62,075 nucleotides of DNA from Lachnospiraceae bacterium (GTDB lineage Bacteria > Bacillota > Clostridia > Lachnospirales > Lachnospiraceae), in the NCBI GenBank assembly GCA_017552715.1, contig JAFZOW010000028.1, forward strand, positions 1 to 62,075. The letters are read 5' to 3'. The notes below the pieces were generated by a model that was not told where the DNA came from, did not search any database, and worked only from the letters and a program-made list of their open reading frames with translations. Shown here piece by piece: positions 47,029-55,781 of this stretch. Both the position numbers and the translations under genes were made by a program. Each line of letters begins with the position of its first letter. Position 1 is the stretch's first letter.

Positions 47029-47958
47029 TTAAGGCAGATACTTTCCGGCCGCCAGATAAAGCGCATACCAGTCATGGTGTGAGAGCTTAACATCGGACGC
47101 GGCGCAGATATCTTCTAAATGTTTCGGATTCATGGTTCCGATGATGGCCTGCATCTTTGCGGGATGCCGCAGTATCCAGGCAATGGCGATGGCCGCCCTG
47201 GATACTTTTTCTCTTTCCGCAAGCTCTCCGAGAGCTTTGTTGAGCCCCGGAAATTCCGGATCATCGATAAAAGTCCCGCCGAACATCCCCTTCTGCAGCG
47301 GAGACCAGGCCTGGATCGTGATATCCTTAAGCCTGCAGTAATCCAGCGCATTGCCGTCACGGTTGACGGAAAAGTCCGTGGTCTTATTGTTCATATACAG
47401 GGCCTGGTCGATGAGCTGGGACTGCTCCAGGGAAAGCTGCACCTGGTTGATCACCAGAGGCTGCTTCACATACTTCTTCAGCAGTTCGATCTGCATAGGG
47501 ACCAGATTGCTCACTCCGAAGAAGCGAACCTTACCGGCCTCTTCCAGGCGGTCAAAAGCCTCCGCCACTTCCTCCGGATCGTAGAGCACATCCGGCCGGT
47601 GAAGCAGCAGGGTATCCAGATATTCCGTATTCAGCCTGCGAAGACTGTCATCCACGCTGGAAAGGATATTTTCCTTTGTCCAGTCAAATTCGTTGCGGTC
47701 AAAGCATAAGCCGCATTTGCTCTGAAGGATCACGTCCTCACGACTGAGCCCGGTCAGGGGAAACGCCTCACCGAAACGGGTCTCGGCGGCGCCGTTCTCT
47801 CCGTAACAGGTGGCATGATCAAAGAAATTCACACCACAGTCATAAGCGGTACGGATCACCTTTGCCGCCGCTTCCTTTGTAAGGCCGGGCATCCTCATGC
47901 AGCCCTGTATGATGGCCGATGCATTCTGCGGTCCGTTAACGATATTGATATTCTTCAT
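47029..47958 (-). CDS. Aldo/keto reductase
   Basis: A 309-residue NADPH-dependent TIM-barrel oxidoreductase. Visible are GVNFFDHATCYGENGAAETRFGEA near 50-73 (catalytic Asp and Tyr), LQSKCGLCFD with the Lys near 95, DTLLLHRPD near 133 with the His, and the C-terminal IIGTMNPKHLEDICAAS, which binds cofactor phosphate. The subfamily resembles YdhF/oxidoreductases of sugar catabolism. It is the last gene of the 47029-52137 cluster and starts 18 bases after the sugar isomerase-like gene. Confidence 0.93.
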   Translation of the reverse strand: MKNINIVNGPQNASAIIQGCMRMPGLTKEAAAKVIRTAYDCGVNFFDHATCYGENGAAETRFGEAFPLTGLSREDVILQSKCGLCFDRNEFDWTKENILSSVDDSLRRLNTEYLDTLLLHRPDVLYDPEEVAEAFDRLEEAGKVRFFGVSNLVPMQIELLKKYVKQPLVINQVQLSLEQSQLIDQALYMNNKTTDFSVNRDGNALDYCRLKDITIQAWSPLQKGMFGGTFIDDPEFPGLNKALGELAEREKVSRAAIAIAWILRHPAKMQAIIGTMNPKHLEDICAASDVKLSHHDWYALYLAAGKYLP

Positions 47959-47976
47959 AGCTTTTTCCTCCGTGGA

Positions 47977-48801
47977 TCAATACAGCCCCTTCAGTTCTTC
48001 CTTCAGATATCCCATGTACTTAATATATGCCTCATCTCCGTCAAGATGTTCAAGGATCACCGGCATCTCCGGATCCAGGCGGTTCATGGCCGCAACATAA
48101 TACCTCAGCGGAAATTCCCCGTCTCCCGGGCCGCATTCCTCCAGCCGCAGGGTATAGCGCCGGTCCAGATGCACATCCTTGATGTGACAGCTCCGTATCC
48201 TCTTTCCCAGGACTTCCGCACATTCATCGACAAACTCTTCCGGATGAAAATATCTGTCGGTGGAATTGATCATATTGATGATATCCATATGTACGGCAAA
48301 ACGGTCCCTGTCCACTTCTTCCAGCAGCCTGTCATAATCCCGGGGAGACGTGGGTATCATCCAGGGCATGGGTTCCAGAGTAAAGTATGTATTCTTTACA
48401 TCTGCCCTGTCGATGATCTCGCGGACCATGGCCACCGTAGCTTTTCTTGCTTCCTCCGTAAAATTCTCTTTATAGCCTCCGTCCCATATGGGTCCGAAAG
48501 CACCGGCCACATTCACCGCACAGCGGGCGTTCAGGTAATCGGCCAGCTTAAGCTGTTCCACACAGTAGTCCGTATTGGCCCTGCGTTCCTCCGGATCCGC
48601 CGCCAGCGCATTCCTCCATATCCCGACCTCGGCTATGCTCAGTCCCGCTTTGTCTGCAGCTTCCTTATATGCGATGATCTTCTTTTCCGGCTCATTGCTC
48701 TGTACCGGGAACACAACGCTGCGGCAGCCAAGCTTCAGCTGCTTCTCGGCCCATTCCTCCGCAGAACCGTGTTCAAGTGGGGATGAAGTGCCCAGTCTCA
48801 T
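47977..48801 (-). CDS. Sugar phosphate isomerase/epimerase-like TIM barrel
   Basis: A 274-residue protein of the AP_endonuc_2/xylose isomerase-like family. The metal ligands are suggested by FTLEPMPWMIPTS near 142 (Glu), HMDIINMINS near 178 (Asp/His), SCHIKDVHLD near 214 (His) and the final VILEHLDGDEAY near 250 (Glu). Members isomerise or epimerise hexoses, hexuloses or inositols. It overlaps the epimerase gene upstream by four bases. The substrate cannot be named. Confidence 0.85.
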   Translation of the reverse strand: MRLGTSSPLEHGSAEEWAEKQLKLGCRSVVFPVQSNEPEKKIIAYKEAADKAGLSIAEVGIWRNALAADPEERRANTDYCVEQLKLADYLNARCAVNVAGAFGPIWDGGYKENFTEEARKATVAMVREIIDRADVKNTYFTLEPMPWMIPTSPRDYDRLLEEVDRDRFAVHMDIINMINSTDRYFHPEEFVDECAEVLGKRIRSCHIKDVHLDRRYTLRLEECGPGDGEFPLRYYVAAMNRLDPEMPVILEHLDGDEAYIKYMGYLKEELKGLY

Positions 48802-49841
48802 GATGCGCTGCCTCCCCGGATGACTTCCTCCCCGGCCTTTTCCATGGCAGCGATCACTCTGTCACAGAACTGATCAAACTCGGGGTCTTCCTCATACTCG
48901 CCGGGATGGGTCAGTACATGATCCAGGGCTATACGCACTCCTTTATGGAAAGGAACGTTTGTGGTCATCTGCGGGACCAGCTTTTTGAGCTTGCTGTTAT
49001 CAAAGACCACCGATACCGACTTATCTCCCGTAAGACTTCCGGTAAAATCATATCCGTATGCCTCTCCGACCCTGCTCAGGAATTCCGAAGATACATGATA
49101 TGCATTAAGCTTAACGCCCAGAGCATCGGCTATGGTCTGATAGATCTGATCCCAGCTGAGGGTCTCATCCCCGGTGATCTGGAAGGCCTCGCCTATGGCA
49201 TGGCGGTTCCCCATCAGCCCCGTAAAACCTATGGCAAAATCACTGTTAAAGGTGAGGGTCCACAGGGAAGAACCGTCACCCTGAATGAGCACCGGCCGTC
49301 CCTCCTTCATCCGTTTGATCACCTGATAGAAGCCTTTGTTACCGTGAACACCCAGGGGCACATTTCTCTCATCATAGGTGTGCGAAGGTCTTACGATGGT
49401 CACCGGGAAGCCTTCGTTACGGTACTTCTCCATCAGGAACTCTTCGCAGGCGATCTTATTCCTGGAATACTCCCAGTAAGGATTGGCCAGGCCGGTGCCT
49501 TCCGTTATGACGTAAGAGGCAGCCGGCTTGTTATAGGCGGACGCAGAACTGATGAAGATATACTGTCCGGTCTTTCCCCTGAACAGACGGTAATCCCTGC
49601 TGACAGCATTCACATCAAAGGCTATGAAATCACTTACCACATCGAAGCTCATGCCTTCCAGTTTTGCGGAAACATCTGCTTCGTTATTGATATCCGCCGT
49701 GATCTGATGAACATAATCCGGAACCTCGGATCTGCGGTTCCCCCGGTTTAAAAGATACACATCCCATGCAGGATCTTCCGCCAGGCGGCGTACGATGGCC
49801 ATGCTGATGGTTCCCGTTCCTCCGATAAAAAGTGCCTTCAT
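48798..49841 (-). CDS. NAD-dependent epimerase/dehydratase (SDR superfamily)
   Basis: A 347-residue protein. The start at 49841 follows GGGAGGTAAAG; an ATG 15 bases earlier is part of that site. The Rossmann motif GGTGTISMAIVRRL is at residue 6-19, NRGNRR near 33, the catalytic region SSASAYNKPA near 98 and the YSRNKIACEEFLMEKYR segment (Tyr-xxx-Lys) near 129, and RPSHTYDERNVPLG near 155. These mark an extended SDR of the NAD-dependent epimerase class. It is preceded by the FMN enzyme with an 18-base gap. Confidence 0.88.
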   Translation of the reverse strand: MKALFIGGTGTISMAIVRRLAEDPAWDVYLLNRGNRRSEVPDYVHQITADINNEADVSAKLEGMSFDVVSDFIAFDVNAVSRDYRLFRGKTGQYIFISSASAYNKPAASYVITEGTGLANPYWEYSRNKIACEEFLMEKYRNEGFPVTIVRPSHTYDERNVPLGVHGNKGFYQVIKRMKEGRPVLIQGDGSSLWTLTFNSDFAIGFTGLMGNRHAIGEAFQITGDETLSWDQIYQTIADALGVKLNAYHVSSEFLSRVGEAYGYDFTGSLTGDKSVSVVFDNSKLKKLVPQMTTNVPFHKGVRIALDHVLTHPGEYEEDPEFDQFCDRVIAAMEKAGEEVIRGGSAS

Positions 49842-49859
49842 CCCTTTACCTCCCATACA

Positions 49860-50756
49860 TCATAAAAAATGCAACACTGTATCATCAATATCTTCGGGCT
49901 TTGCAAAGCCCGTAAAGCTCATGATATAACGCAGTTCATTCCCTACTTTACGTATAAACTCCGCCGCACCGGCCGCTCCGCCCTTTTCCAGGGAAGGGAG
50001 CATGGATCTGCCTACCGCACAGGCATCCGCGCCCAGGGCCAGAGCTTTGAAAACATCGGCACCGGAGGCGATCCCGCAATCCACGATGATCTTTACATCC
50101 CGTCCTTTTAAGCTGTCCCGGATCTTCGGCAATATCATAAGGGGCGGTACCGCATAAGGCAGCCGGCCGTGATGATGACTGACGATGATGGCCTTAGCCC
50201 CCGCGTCCGCACTCTTCACCGCATCGGATACGCTCAGTACCCCCTTTACCACAAAGGGCAGCTTCGTAAGCTCCACATAGGAACGCAGCATTTCCGAAGT
50301 CTGCACGGCCATCTTCTCGCCGACCACCACATCCTCTCCCTTTTCCCCGAAGATATGGTCGATATCCATTCCTATACCGAAAGCCCCCACGCTCTCCGCA
50401 TACTGCATCTGATCGATAACCTTGGCATGATCGGCATAGGGCTTGACGATGCGGACGGTCTTCGCCCCGGTATCCGTAAGCTTCTTAAACTGATCGTTTT
50501 CCATCATTCCGCAGAAGTTCAGGATATTGCACTCCTTTGCCGCCATGGAGTATTCCTCCAGGCCGTTATGCTCCCTGCCGTCATAGTTTCCCAGATGAGA
50601 AAATGCCGGCGTCATCACCGGCATGGAAAAACGTTCACCCAAAAAATCCATGGAAGTATCCGCCACGACCGAATCAATAAGTCTTTCTTCGATCAGGATG
50701 GAATCCATATATTTTTCCGTGATCACATTAGCGTCCGAAAGTCTGAAATGATCCAT
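49860..50756 (-). CDS. FMN-dependent alpha-hydroxyacid dehydrogenase-like protein
   Basis: A 298-residue TIM-barrel flavoprotein related to lactate oxidase/glycolate oxidase and lactate monooxygenase. Start at 50756 follows AAGGAGG; the frame runs 84 bases further without a site. Visible: GERFSMPVMTPAFSHLG near 45, LPFVVKGVLSVSDAVKSADAGAKAIIVSHHHGRLP near 165-200 (Lys and the His-His-Gly replacing the usual SNHGGR), IIVDCGIASGADVFKALALGADACAVGR near 224 (FMN phosphate). At about 300 residues it is shorter than oxidases of about 360 and lacks their N-terminal region. The substitution at HHHGR suggests a substrate other than a simple hydroxyacid. Confidence 0.85.
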   Translation of the reverse strand: MDHFRLSDANVITEKYMDSILIEERLIDSVVADTSMDFLGERFSMPVMTPAFSHLGNYDGREHNGLEEYSMAAKECNILNFCGMMENDQFKKLTDTGAKTVRIVKPYADHAKVIDQMQYAESVGAFGIGMDIDHIFGEKGEDVVVGEKMAVQTSEMLRSYVELTKLPFVVKGVLSVSDAVKSADAGAKAIIVSHHHGRLPYAVPPLMILPKIRDSLKGRDVKIIVDCGIASGADVFKALALGADACAVGRSMLPSLEKGGAAGAAEFIRKVGNELRYIMSFTGFAKPEDIDDTVLHFL

Positions 50757-50919
50757 GAAAGCCTCCTTAAAGTGAAAGGGGTAAAGAAATTCCTCTTGTC
50801 TATAAAAGGATACCTTCTTCCGGCTGCCCTTTCTTCTCATATTTGGTTCTTTGACAGTTCATTTTTTGATGGAAGGACCGTTTGGCTCCGAAAGAAACCG
50901 GGATATGGGACAAGCCCGC

Positions 50920-52137
50920 TCAGATATCGTGTCTTACATGATGCGGAAGCGAGAACATGGCAAAGAAGCCGATGACCACACCCAATGCGCACACGGCGCT
51001 TCCGCTGATGAGCATGGTCTTAATACCCGAATGATCGAGGATCACCCCGCTGATCAGATTGGAGAAAACTCCGCCTATGGTGATGGCACTGGTGATATAG
51101 GCCTGCCCTTTCACCTGATCCAGTTCCTCCATGGTCTTACTCACATAGTAAGCTCCCGCAGGAATGAACACTGCGTAGGCAAAAAGCTGGAAAGACTGGC
51201 TGATATACATATGGGGCAGACTCTTCGCCCCGACAAGTATCAGTGTTTTTACAAGGAATGCAGCACCGGAAAAGACCAGAAGCTTTTCCGCCGGTATCTT
51301 CTTCAGAACGATACCGATCAGGGCCATGACGGGGAGCTCCAGGATCGCCTGAAGGAAATTGGCATATCCCAGTTCCGTTTCGTTTCCCCCAAGCCCCCGA
51401 ATGATCTGGATCATGAAGTCATTGATCATGTTGTGGGCAAAAAAGAAACATACGGTCCCGATCAGGAATACGAAAAAAGCCGGATAGGTCCGGGCAAAAG
51501 CAAAGATGCTGTTATGAGCCGTACCGGAAGCTTTTTCTTCTTTTTCCTCTCCCCCGGAACGCTCATTCTTATTGAATGTAAGCATGATAAGGGCCGAGAC
51601 GAGCATCGCAAAGACATTCACCCACAAAAGAACGGAAACCCCGATATTTTCAACGATGCGTCCGATAAACATGGAGGTAAAGGCAAAGCTTGCAGAGCCC
51701 AGCCCCCGGGCCAGTCCGTAAAAGATATTGTATCCGGCTTTCCGGTATTCAAAGCACAGAGCCGTCATCACAGGCTGGTAAGCGAACTGTATCATGTAGA
51801 TCAGGGCATATACGGCAAAGATAAGAAGCTTTTTCCCAGGGCAGAGCATAAGGATGACAGAACCGCCAAAGATAATGCCCACCGAGATAAGGATAAAGCG
51901 TTTGTTCGTTAAAAAACCCGGCTTATCGATGAGTCCCGCGATCAACGGCTGGAAAAGGGCAGATACGATATTGGCCGCAGCCAGAAGTATTCCTACCTCC
52001 GTATTACTGAAACCGTTGGCCAGCAGAAACACTGCCGCATACGCATGGATCGTGCAGAACGCAACAAAATAAGCAGCATTGAGAAGAGTATACTTTATGG
52101 TCCAGATATGTGGGATGGGATCTTTCTTTTTTTCCAT
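50920..52137 (-). CDS. MFS transporter (oligosaccharide/nucleoside:H+ symporter-like)
   Basis: A 405-residue protein with 12 predicted membrane helices. The N-terminal half has the NTEVGILLAAANIVSALFQPLIAGLIDKP segment between helices 2 and 3, as in MFS_1-like sugar symporters, and a cytoplasmic charged loop (NKNERSGGEEKEEKA) near 195-210 splits the two bundles. No substrate can be inferred, but it heads the group of sugar-type enzymes, so a sugar or sugar acid is likely. The gap of 163 bases to the FMN gene holds no clear terminator. Confidence 0.88.
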   Translation of the reverse strand: MEKKKDPIPHIWTIKYTLLNAAYFVAFCTIHAYAAVFLLANGFSNTEVGILLAAANIVSALFQPLIAGLIDKPGFLTNKRFILISVGIIFGGSVILMLCPGKKLLIFAVYALIYMIQFAYQPVMTALCFEYRKAGYNIFYGLARGLGSASFAFTSMFIGRIVENIGVSVLLWVNVFAMLVSALIMLTFNKNERSGGEEKEEKASGTAHNSIFAFARTYPAFFVFLIGTVCFFFAHNMINDFMIQIIRGLGGNETELGYANFLQAILELPVMALIGIVLKKIPAEKLLVFSGAAFLVKTLILVGAKSLPHMYISQSFQLFAYAVFIPAGAYYVSKTMEELDQVKGQAYITSAITIGGVFSNLISGVILDHSGIKTMLISGSAVCALGVVIGFFAMFSLPHHVRHDI

Positions 52138-52190
52138 CTCTCCTCTTCTCCGGAAGGCCTCCGGGAATGATCAAACAAACGGGCGAGCCT

Positions 52191-52970
52191 TTAGCCGAGC
52201 TTCTTCTTCAGATACTCAAGGATCTCTGTCCGGGGTGTTGTCTTCAAAAGATATCCGTCCGGCTTTAAGCTCATGACCCGGGAAACCGCTTCCTTTGTTC
52301 CCACGCCGGTCAGAAAGATCACGGGGATGTGTGCCGTAGCTTCTTCCTGGCGAAGCATCTGCAGGACCTGGGGACCGTCCACCACGGGCATTTCATAATC
52401 CAGCAGGATCAGATCCACCTGCTCATCTTCCGCAGCTTTCACCAGGAATGTAATAGCCTGCATGCCGGCTGTCACTATGTCAACACGGTACAGATCCTTG
52501 ATCCATTCCCGTACCATCTTTGCAAAAGAAGGATCGTCGTCCACGATCAGTATACGGCTTTTTTTCCGCACTTCTTCTTTCCTGAGGATCTCCGCTTCCA
52601 CTTTAAGAGTGAGCACGTTCATGTCCAGCGGACGGTTCAGCCAGGTGTACTGACGCAGTGCAGGGATCTCTCCCAGCAGATCGTCATAATACTTCGGTTC
52701 ACCCACAAGGATCATCTTCTGATGCGTTTCGGCAATGAACTCCGTCAGATGCTGCAGCTTCTTCCTCTTGATCGTATCATCATAGATATCTCCCGGAAGA
52801 TAGAAAAGGAAGAGCTCTACTTTTCCCGCAAAGCGCTTCACCTGCTCGTCCAGATCTTCAGCAACCGTAGTAACCGCATATTCACTATCCTGAAGTTTCC
52901 TTTCAATACCCTTTACGACCACACTGTACTGGTACATCAGGATAACGATCTCTTTTACGGCTTCACTCAT
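52191..52970 (-). CDS. Two-receiver response regulator
   Basis: A 259-residue protein of two parts. The N-terminal 130 residues look like a degenerate receiver (no acceptor Asp recognised; LFLFYLPGDIYDD replaces the usual). The C-terminal receiver (about 138-258) is complete: DDD near 146-148, phospho-acceptor Asp in LILLDYEMPVVDG near 191, Thr in VIFLTGVG near 221, Lys in LLKTTP near 241. There is no output domain, so it works by protein contact or as a phosphate sink. It is the last gene of the signalling locus, 48 bases after the symporter. Confidence 0.87.
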   Translation of the reverse strand: MSEAVKEIVILMYQYSVVVKGIERKLQDSEYAVTTVAEDLDEQVKRFAGKVELFLFYLPGDIYDDTIKRKKLQHLTEFIAETHQKMILVGEPKYYDDLLGEIPALRQYTWLNRPLDMNVLTLKVEAEILRKEEVRKKSRILIVDDDPSFAKMVREWIKDLYRVDIVTAGMQAITFLVKAAEDEQVDLILLDYEMPVVDGPQVLQMLRQEEATAHIPVIFLTGVGTKEAVSRVMSLKPDGYLLKTTPRTEILEYLKKKLG

Positions 52971-53018
52971 TTAGCTTTCCTCCTAAAACTCCTGTTCCGT
53001 ATTATACAATATAATAGC

Positions 53019-54542
53019 TTAATCTGCACCCTTTTGTACAGCCTTCCACGCATCTTTCTGAATATCCGGGTCATAAGACAGCATCGCTTCCACATCCTTT
53101 CCCTTGATCCGGCGGGCGATATAGTTTTTCGTAAGCTTCACGATCGTGGGTGAGAGTACCAGTATCCCTATAAGGTTCGGGAGCATCATCAGTCCGTTGA
53201 AGGTATCCGATATATCCCAGGCCAGGTTCGACTCCATCACGGCCCCGAATACGATCAGGCCGATAAATACCAGCCGGTAGATCCTGGCCGCTGTCACCCC
53301 GAAAAGATATTCCGTAACCTTGGCTCCGTAAAAGGACCAGCCCATGACCGTAGTAAAGGCAAAGAGCGTGATCGTGAGTACGACAAACCATTCACCGATC
53401 TTATCGAAGCAGGAACCGAAGGCCTGTGCTACCAGAGTCGCATCGTTGACTCCTTCCACCATCAGCCCGGTGGAAAGATCGATGGCTCCCGAGCTCAGCA
53501 CAACAACAGCAGTCATAGTACAGATCACCATGGTATCCAGGAACACTTCTGCGATCCCCCACATTCCCTGACGGACCGGTTCTCTGGCGCAGCTGGTGCT
53601 GTGTACCATCACGGAGGATCCCAGGCCGGCTTCGTTGGAGAAGACCCCTCGTTTGCAGCCGTTCTGTATGGTGTTCAGTGCCAGCTGTAGAGATGATCCC
53701 GCTATACCGCCCTTAACCGCCGCGGGTCCGAGAGCAAAGCGGAAGATGGAAGAAAAGACATCCGGTATGGTACGGAAGTGCATGAGGATCACCAGCAGGC
53801 AGCCTATGATATATGCGATGCACATAAACGGAACCAGTACTTCCGAAACCGCTGCCAGTCTGCGAAAGCCCCCCAGGATGATGATGGCGGCGGCGATCAT
53901 CAGTATGAAACCTATGGTCCAGTTGACTTTGGACACTCCCATAAATGTTCCGCTGTCAATGTCGGAAAGAAAAGCCGACTCCACATTAATGGTGATCTTG
54001 TTGATCTGTCCCATGTTGCCTATACCGAAGGAGGCAAGCACCGTAAAGACGCAGAACAGCACACCCAGTACTTTCCCCAGACCTTTGCAGTGCTTAATGG
54101 AGCCGAGACCGTCCTGCAGATAATACATGGGACCGCCCGACCAGGCTCCCTGTGAGTTTCGGCGACGATAATACAAACCCAGAAGATTCTCGGAATACTT
54201 CACCATCATGCCGAAAAAAGCAGCCACCCACATCCAGAAGACAGCACCGGGACCGCCCATGCAGATCGCCGTGGCCACCCCGGCAATATTGCCGGTCCCG
54301 ATGGTGGCACAAAGGGCGGTACAGATGGCGCGCATCTGGGATAAGGCTCCGGCATCATTGATGATACGTCCGGAACTCCGGGCAATGCTGAAGGTACTCT
54401 TCCACCAGTGCCGGATATGGCAGATCTGAAACAGCCCCGTGATCAGGGTACAGATCAGACCGGTGCCCAGCAGAAGAACAAGGCCAAAGGTCCCCCACGC
54501 AAAACTGTTTACGCTGTCGTTGATACGAATGACTGTTTCCAT
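53019..54542 (-). CDS. Alanine/glycine:cation symporter (AGCS family)
   Basis: A 507-residue sodium/alanine symporter-like protein. Characteristic segments are GTGNIAGVATAICMGGPGAVFWMWVAAFFGM near 79-110, GGPMYYLQDGLG near 133, and SNEAGLGSSVMVHSTSCAREPVRQG near 300-325. About 11 membrane helices can be counted. It transports alanine and/or glycine with Na+ or H+ by family knowledge. The gene is one base downstream of the FIST-like gene, so they are coupled, linking amino-acid uptake to the signalling genes. Confidence 0.93.
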   Translation of the reverse strand: METVIRINDSVNSFAWGTFGLVLLLGTGLICTLITGLFQICHIRHWWKSTFSIARSSGRIINDAGALSQMRAICTALCATIGTGNIAGVATAICMGGPGAVFWMWVAAFFGMMVKYSENLLGLYYRRRNSQGAWSGGPMYYLQDGLGSIKHCKGLGKVLGVLFCVFTVLASFGIGNMGQINKITINVESAFLSDIDSGTFMGVSKVNWTIGFILMIAAAIIILGGFRRLAAVSEVLVPFMCIAYIIGCLLVILMHFRTIPDVFSSIFRFALGPAAVKGGIAGSSLQLALNTIQNGCKRGVFSNEAGLGSSVMVHSTSCAREPVRQGMWGIAEVFLDTMVICTMTAVVVLSSGAIDLSTGLMVEGVNDATLVAQAFGSCFDKIGEWFVVLTITLFAFTTVMGWSFYGAKVTEYLFGVTAARIYRLVFIGLIVFGAVMESNLAWDISDTFNGLMMLPNLIGILVLSPTIVKLTKNYIARRIKGKDVEAMLSYDPDIQKDAWKAVQKGAD

Positions 54543-54543
54543 G

Positions 54544-55509
54544 TTATCCTACGATCTCACAATAAACCAGTGTCTGGTTCAGCATCTGATAAGCCACCTC
54601 ACCAAAGGTAACAGGCCCGGTATAGGGCGGTATCTTTTTGCCGTTTAAATTCCCGTGCAGATAATTCAGGATACAGTTGCAGGAAAAGACGGGATTGCGC
54701 GCAGCGGCAGCGTCGATCCGGTTCTTGAATTCCGTTGCATAATCTTCCACCGGCACGGCAAAACGGTATTCGATATTCTTAAATACCGGAGCATATAAAG
54801 CTACCATCCCGTCTGTCACTGCTTTAATGGAAGTATTGATATAGGAACCGTTATAATCCGCAACCAGCGGCATACTGGGATCGATCCCCTTCTTGGCGAT
54901 ATATTCCGCAAAATTGACCTCCTGCCCGTTCACGGTGCATTTGGTCACGTTCAGTTCATTTTCGTTGAAACGGATAACGGGATCGGTCTTATCATCCGTA
55001 AAGATGTTGATCATATTGATCATGGCCGCTTTCCCCTGGGGAAGGCGGATATACATGACCACAGCCTTATCGTCATAACTCTCTCCGCTGCTGCCGTCAT
55101 ATACCCTCATCTCACCGCCGGCTTCCAGATCCGCGCCGGAGATCCAGCCTATGGTGGGATGCATGAGCAGCTCCTCCACATCGGGTGCTTCCTTAGCATA
55201 CTTGGTGGCCACGTCGGAGCCGAAAGGCATGATGAGCAGAGTGAGACCGTTATCATAGCACTCCTCTACGATCTGAAAGATATTATACTTTCCGTATACG
55301 GCGATCCGGATCTCCTCCGCATAATCGATCTCACTGACAAAGAGTTTATCCTTTGTCTGGATGCCGCCTTCCTCCCCGATAAAATAGGGCGTGGTCCCTC
55401 CGATCCATTTCCCCTTGGGAAGCTGCCTGAGCAGAGTATCGTCCGCAGCGATATGCAGTATCTTGCCTTCATTGATCAATGCAACGGTTTCTTCCAATGT
55501 GATGAGCAT
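54544..55509 (-). CDS. FIST-like signalling protein, function unknown
   Basis: A 321-residue soluble protein. I recall no confident family name, but the C-terminal part (NPVFSCNCILNY...PVTFGEVAYQMLNQTLVYCEI) has the layout of the FIST_C domain (a Cys-rich stretch, then F-x-GE and NQT). The N-terminal half with WIGGTTPYFIGEEGG and a Pro-Gly-rich core is consistent with a ligand-binding sensory module. FIST proteins are often found next to amino-acid transport genes and kinases; here it lies one base from an alanine/glycine symporter and 35 bases from a small gene of the kinase group. That supports amino-acid sensing, but it is an inference. Confidence 0.6.
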   Translation of the reverse strand: MLITLEETVALINEGKILHIAADDTLLRQLPKGKWIGGTTPYFIGEEGGIQTKDKLFVSEIDYAEEIRIAVYGKYNIFQIVEECYDNGLTLLIMPFGSDVATKYAKEAPDVEELLMHPTIGWISGADLEAGGEMRVYDGSSGESYDDKAVVMYIRLPQGKAAMINMINIFTDDKTDPVIRFNENELNVTKCTVNGQEVNFAEYIAKKGIDPSMPLVADYNGSYINTSIKAVTDGMVALYAPVFKNIEYRFAVPVEDYATEFKNRIDAAAARNPVFSCNCILNYLHGNLNGKKIPPYTGPVTFGEVAYQMLNQTLVYCEIVG

Positions 55510-55544
55510 TCCTCTACCTCCTTATGCGTCTGTAAGCTGCATCC

Positions 55545-55763
55545 TCAGAGAGCAGCAATGTTTGCCAGATCCACTTTTGCCACGATGGTGTATTTCGCCA
55601 GAAATTCTTCCATCTCCTTCATGCACGCTTCCATGTTATCCGGATTCGCCTGCACCTTCTTCTGCATCTTGGAGATCAGCATATTGAATGCCAGATTGGC
55701 CGAAGTATACTTCAGCTCCCCTTTAAGGATCTTCTCTACTTTTTCCCGTACACCTGCCTCCAT
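55545..55763 (-). CDS. Small helical protein, 72 residues, unknown
   Basis: A 72-residue charged protein, no signal peptide, likely two or three helices: MEAGVREKVEKILKG, then ALNMLISK-like and the MEEFLAKYTIVAK segment. I do not recognise it. An AAAGGAGGTG ribosome site precedes the ATG, and it lies 18 bases after the kinase-DegV gene and 35 before the FIST-like gene, so it belongs to this operon. It may be an accessory or adaptor of the phosphorelay. Confidence 0.7.
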   Translation of the reverse strand: MEAGVREKVEKILKGELKYTSANLAFNMLISKMQKKVQANPDNMEACMKEMEEFLAKYTIVAKVDLANIAAL

Positions 55764-55781
55764 GTATTCACCTCCTTTTAT

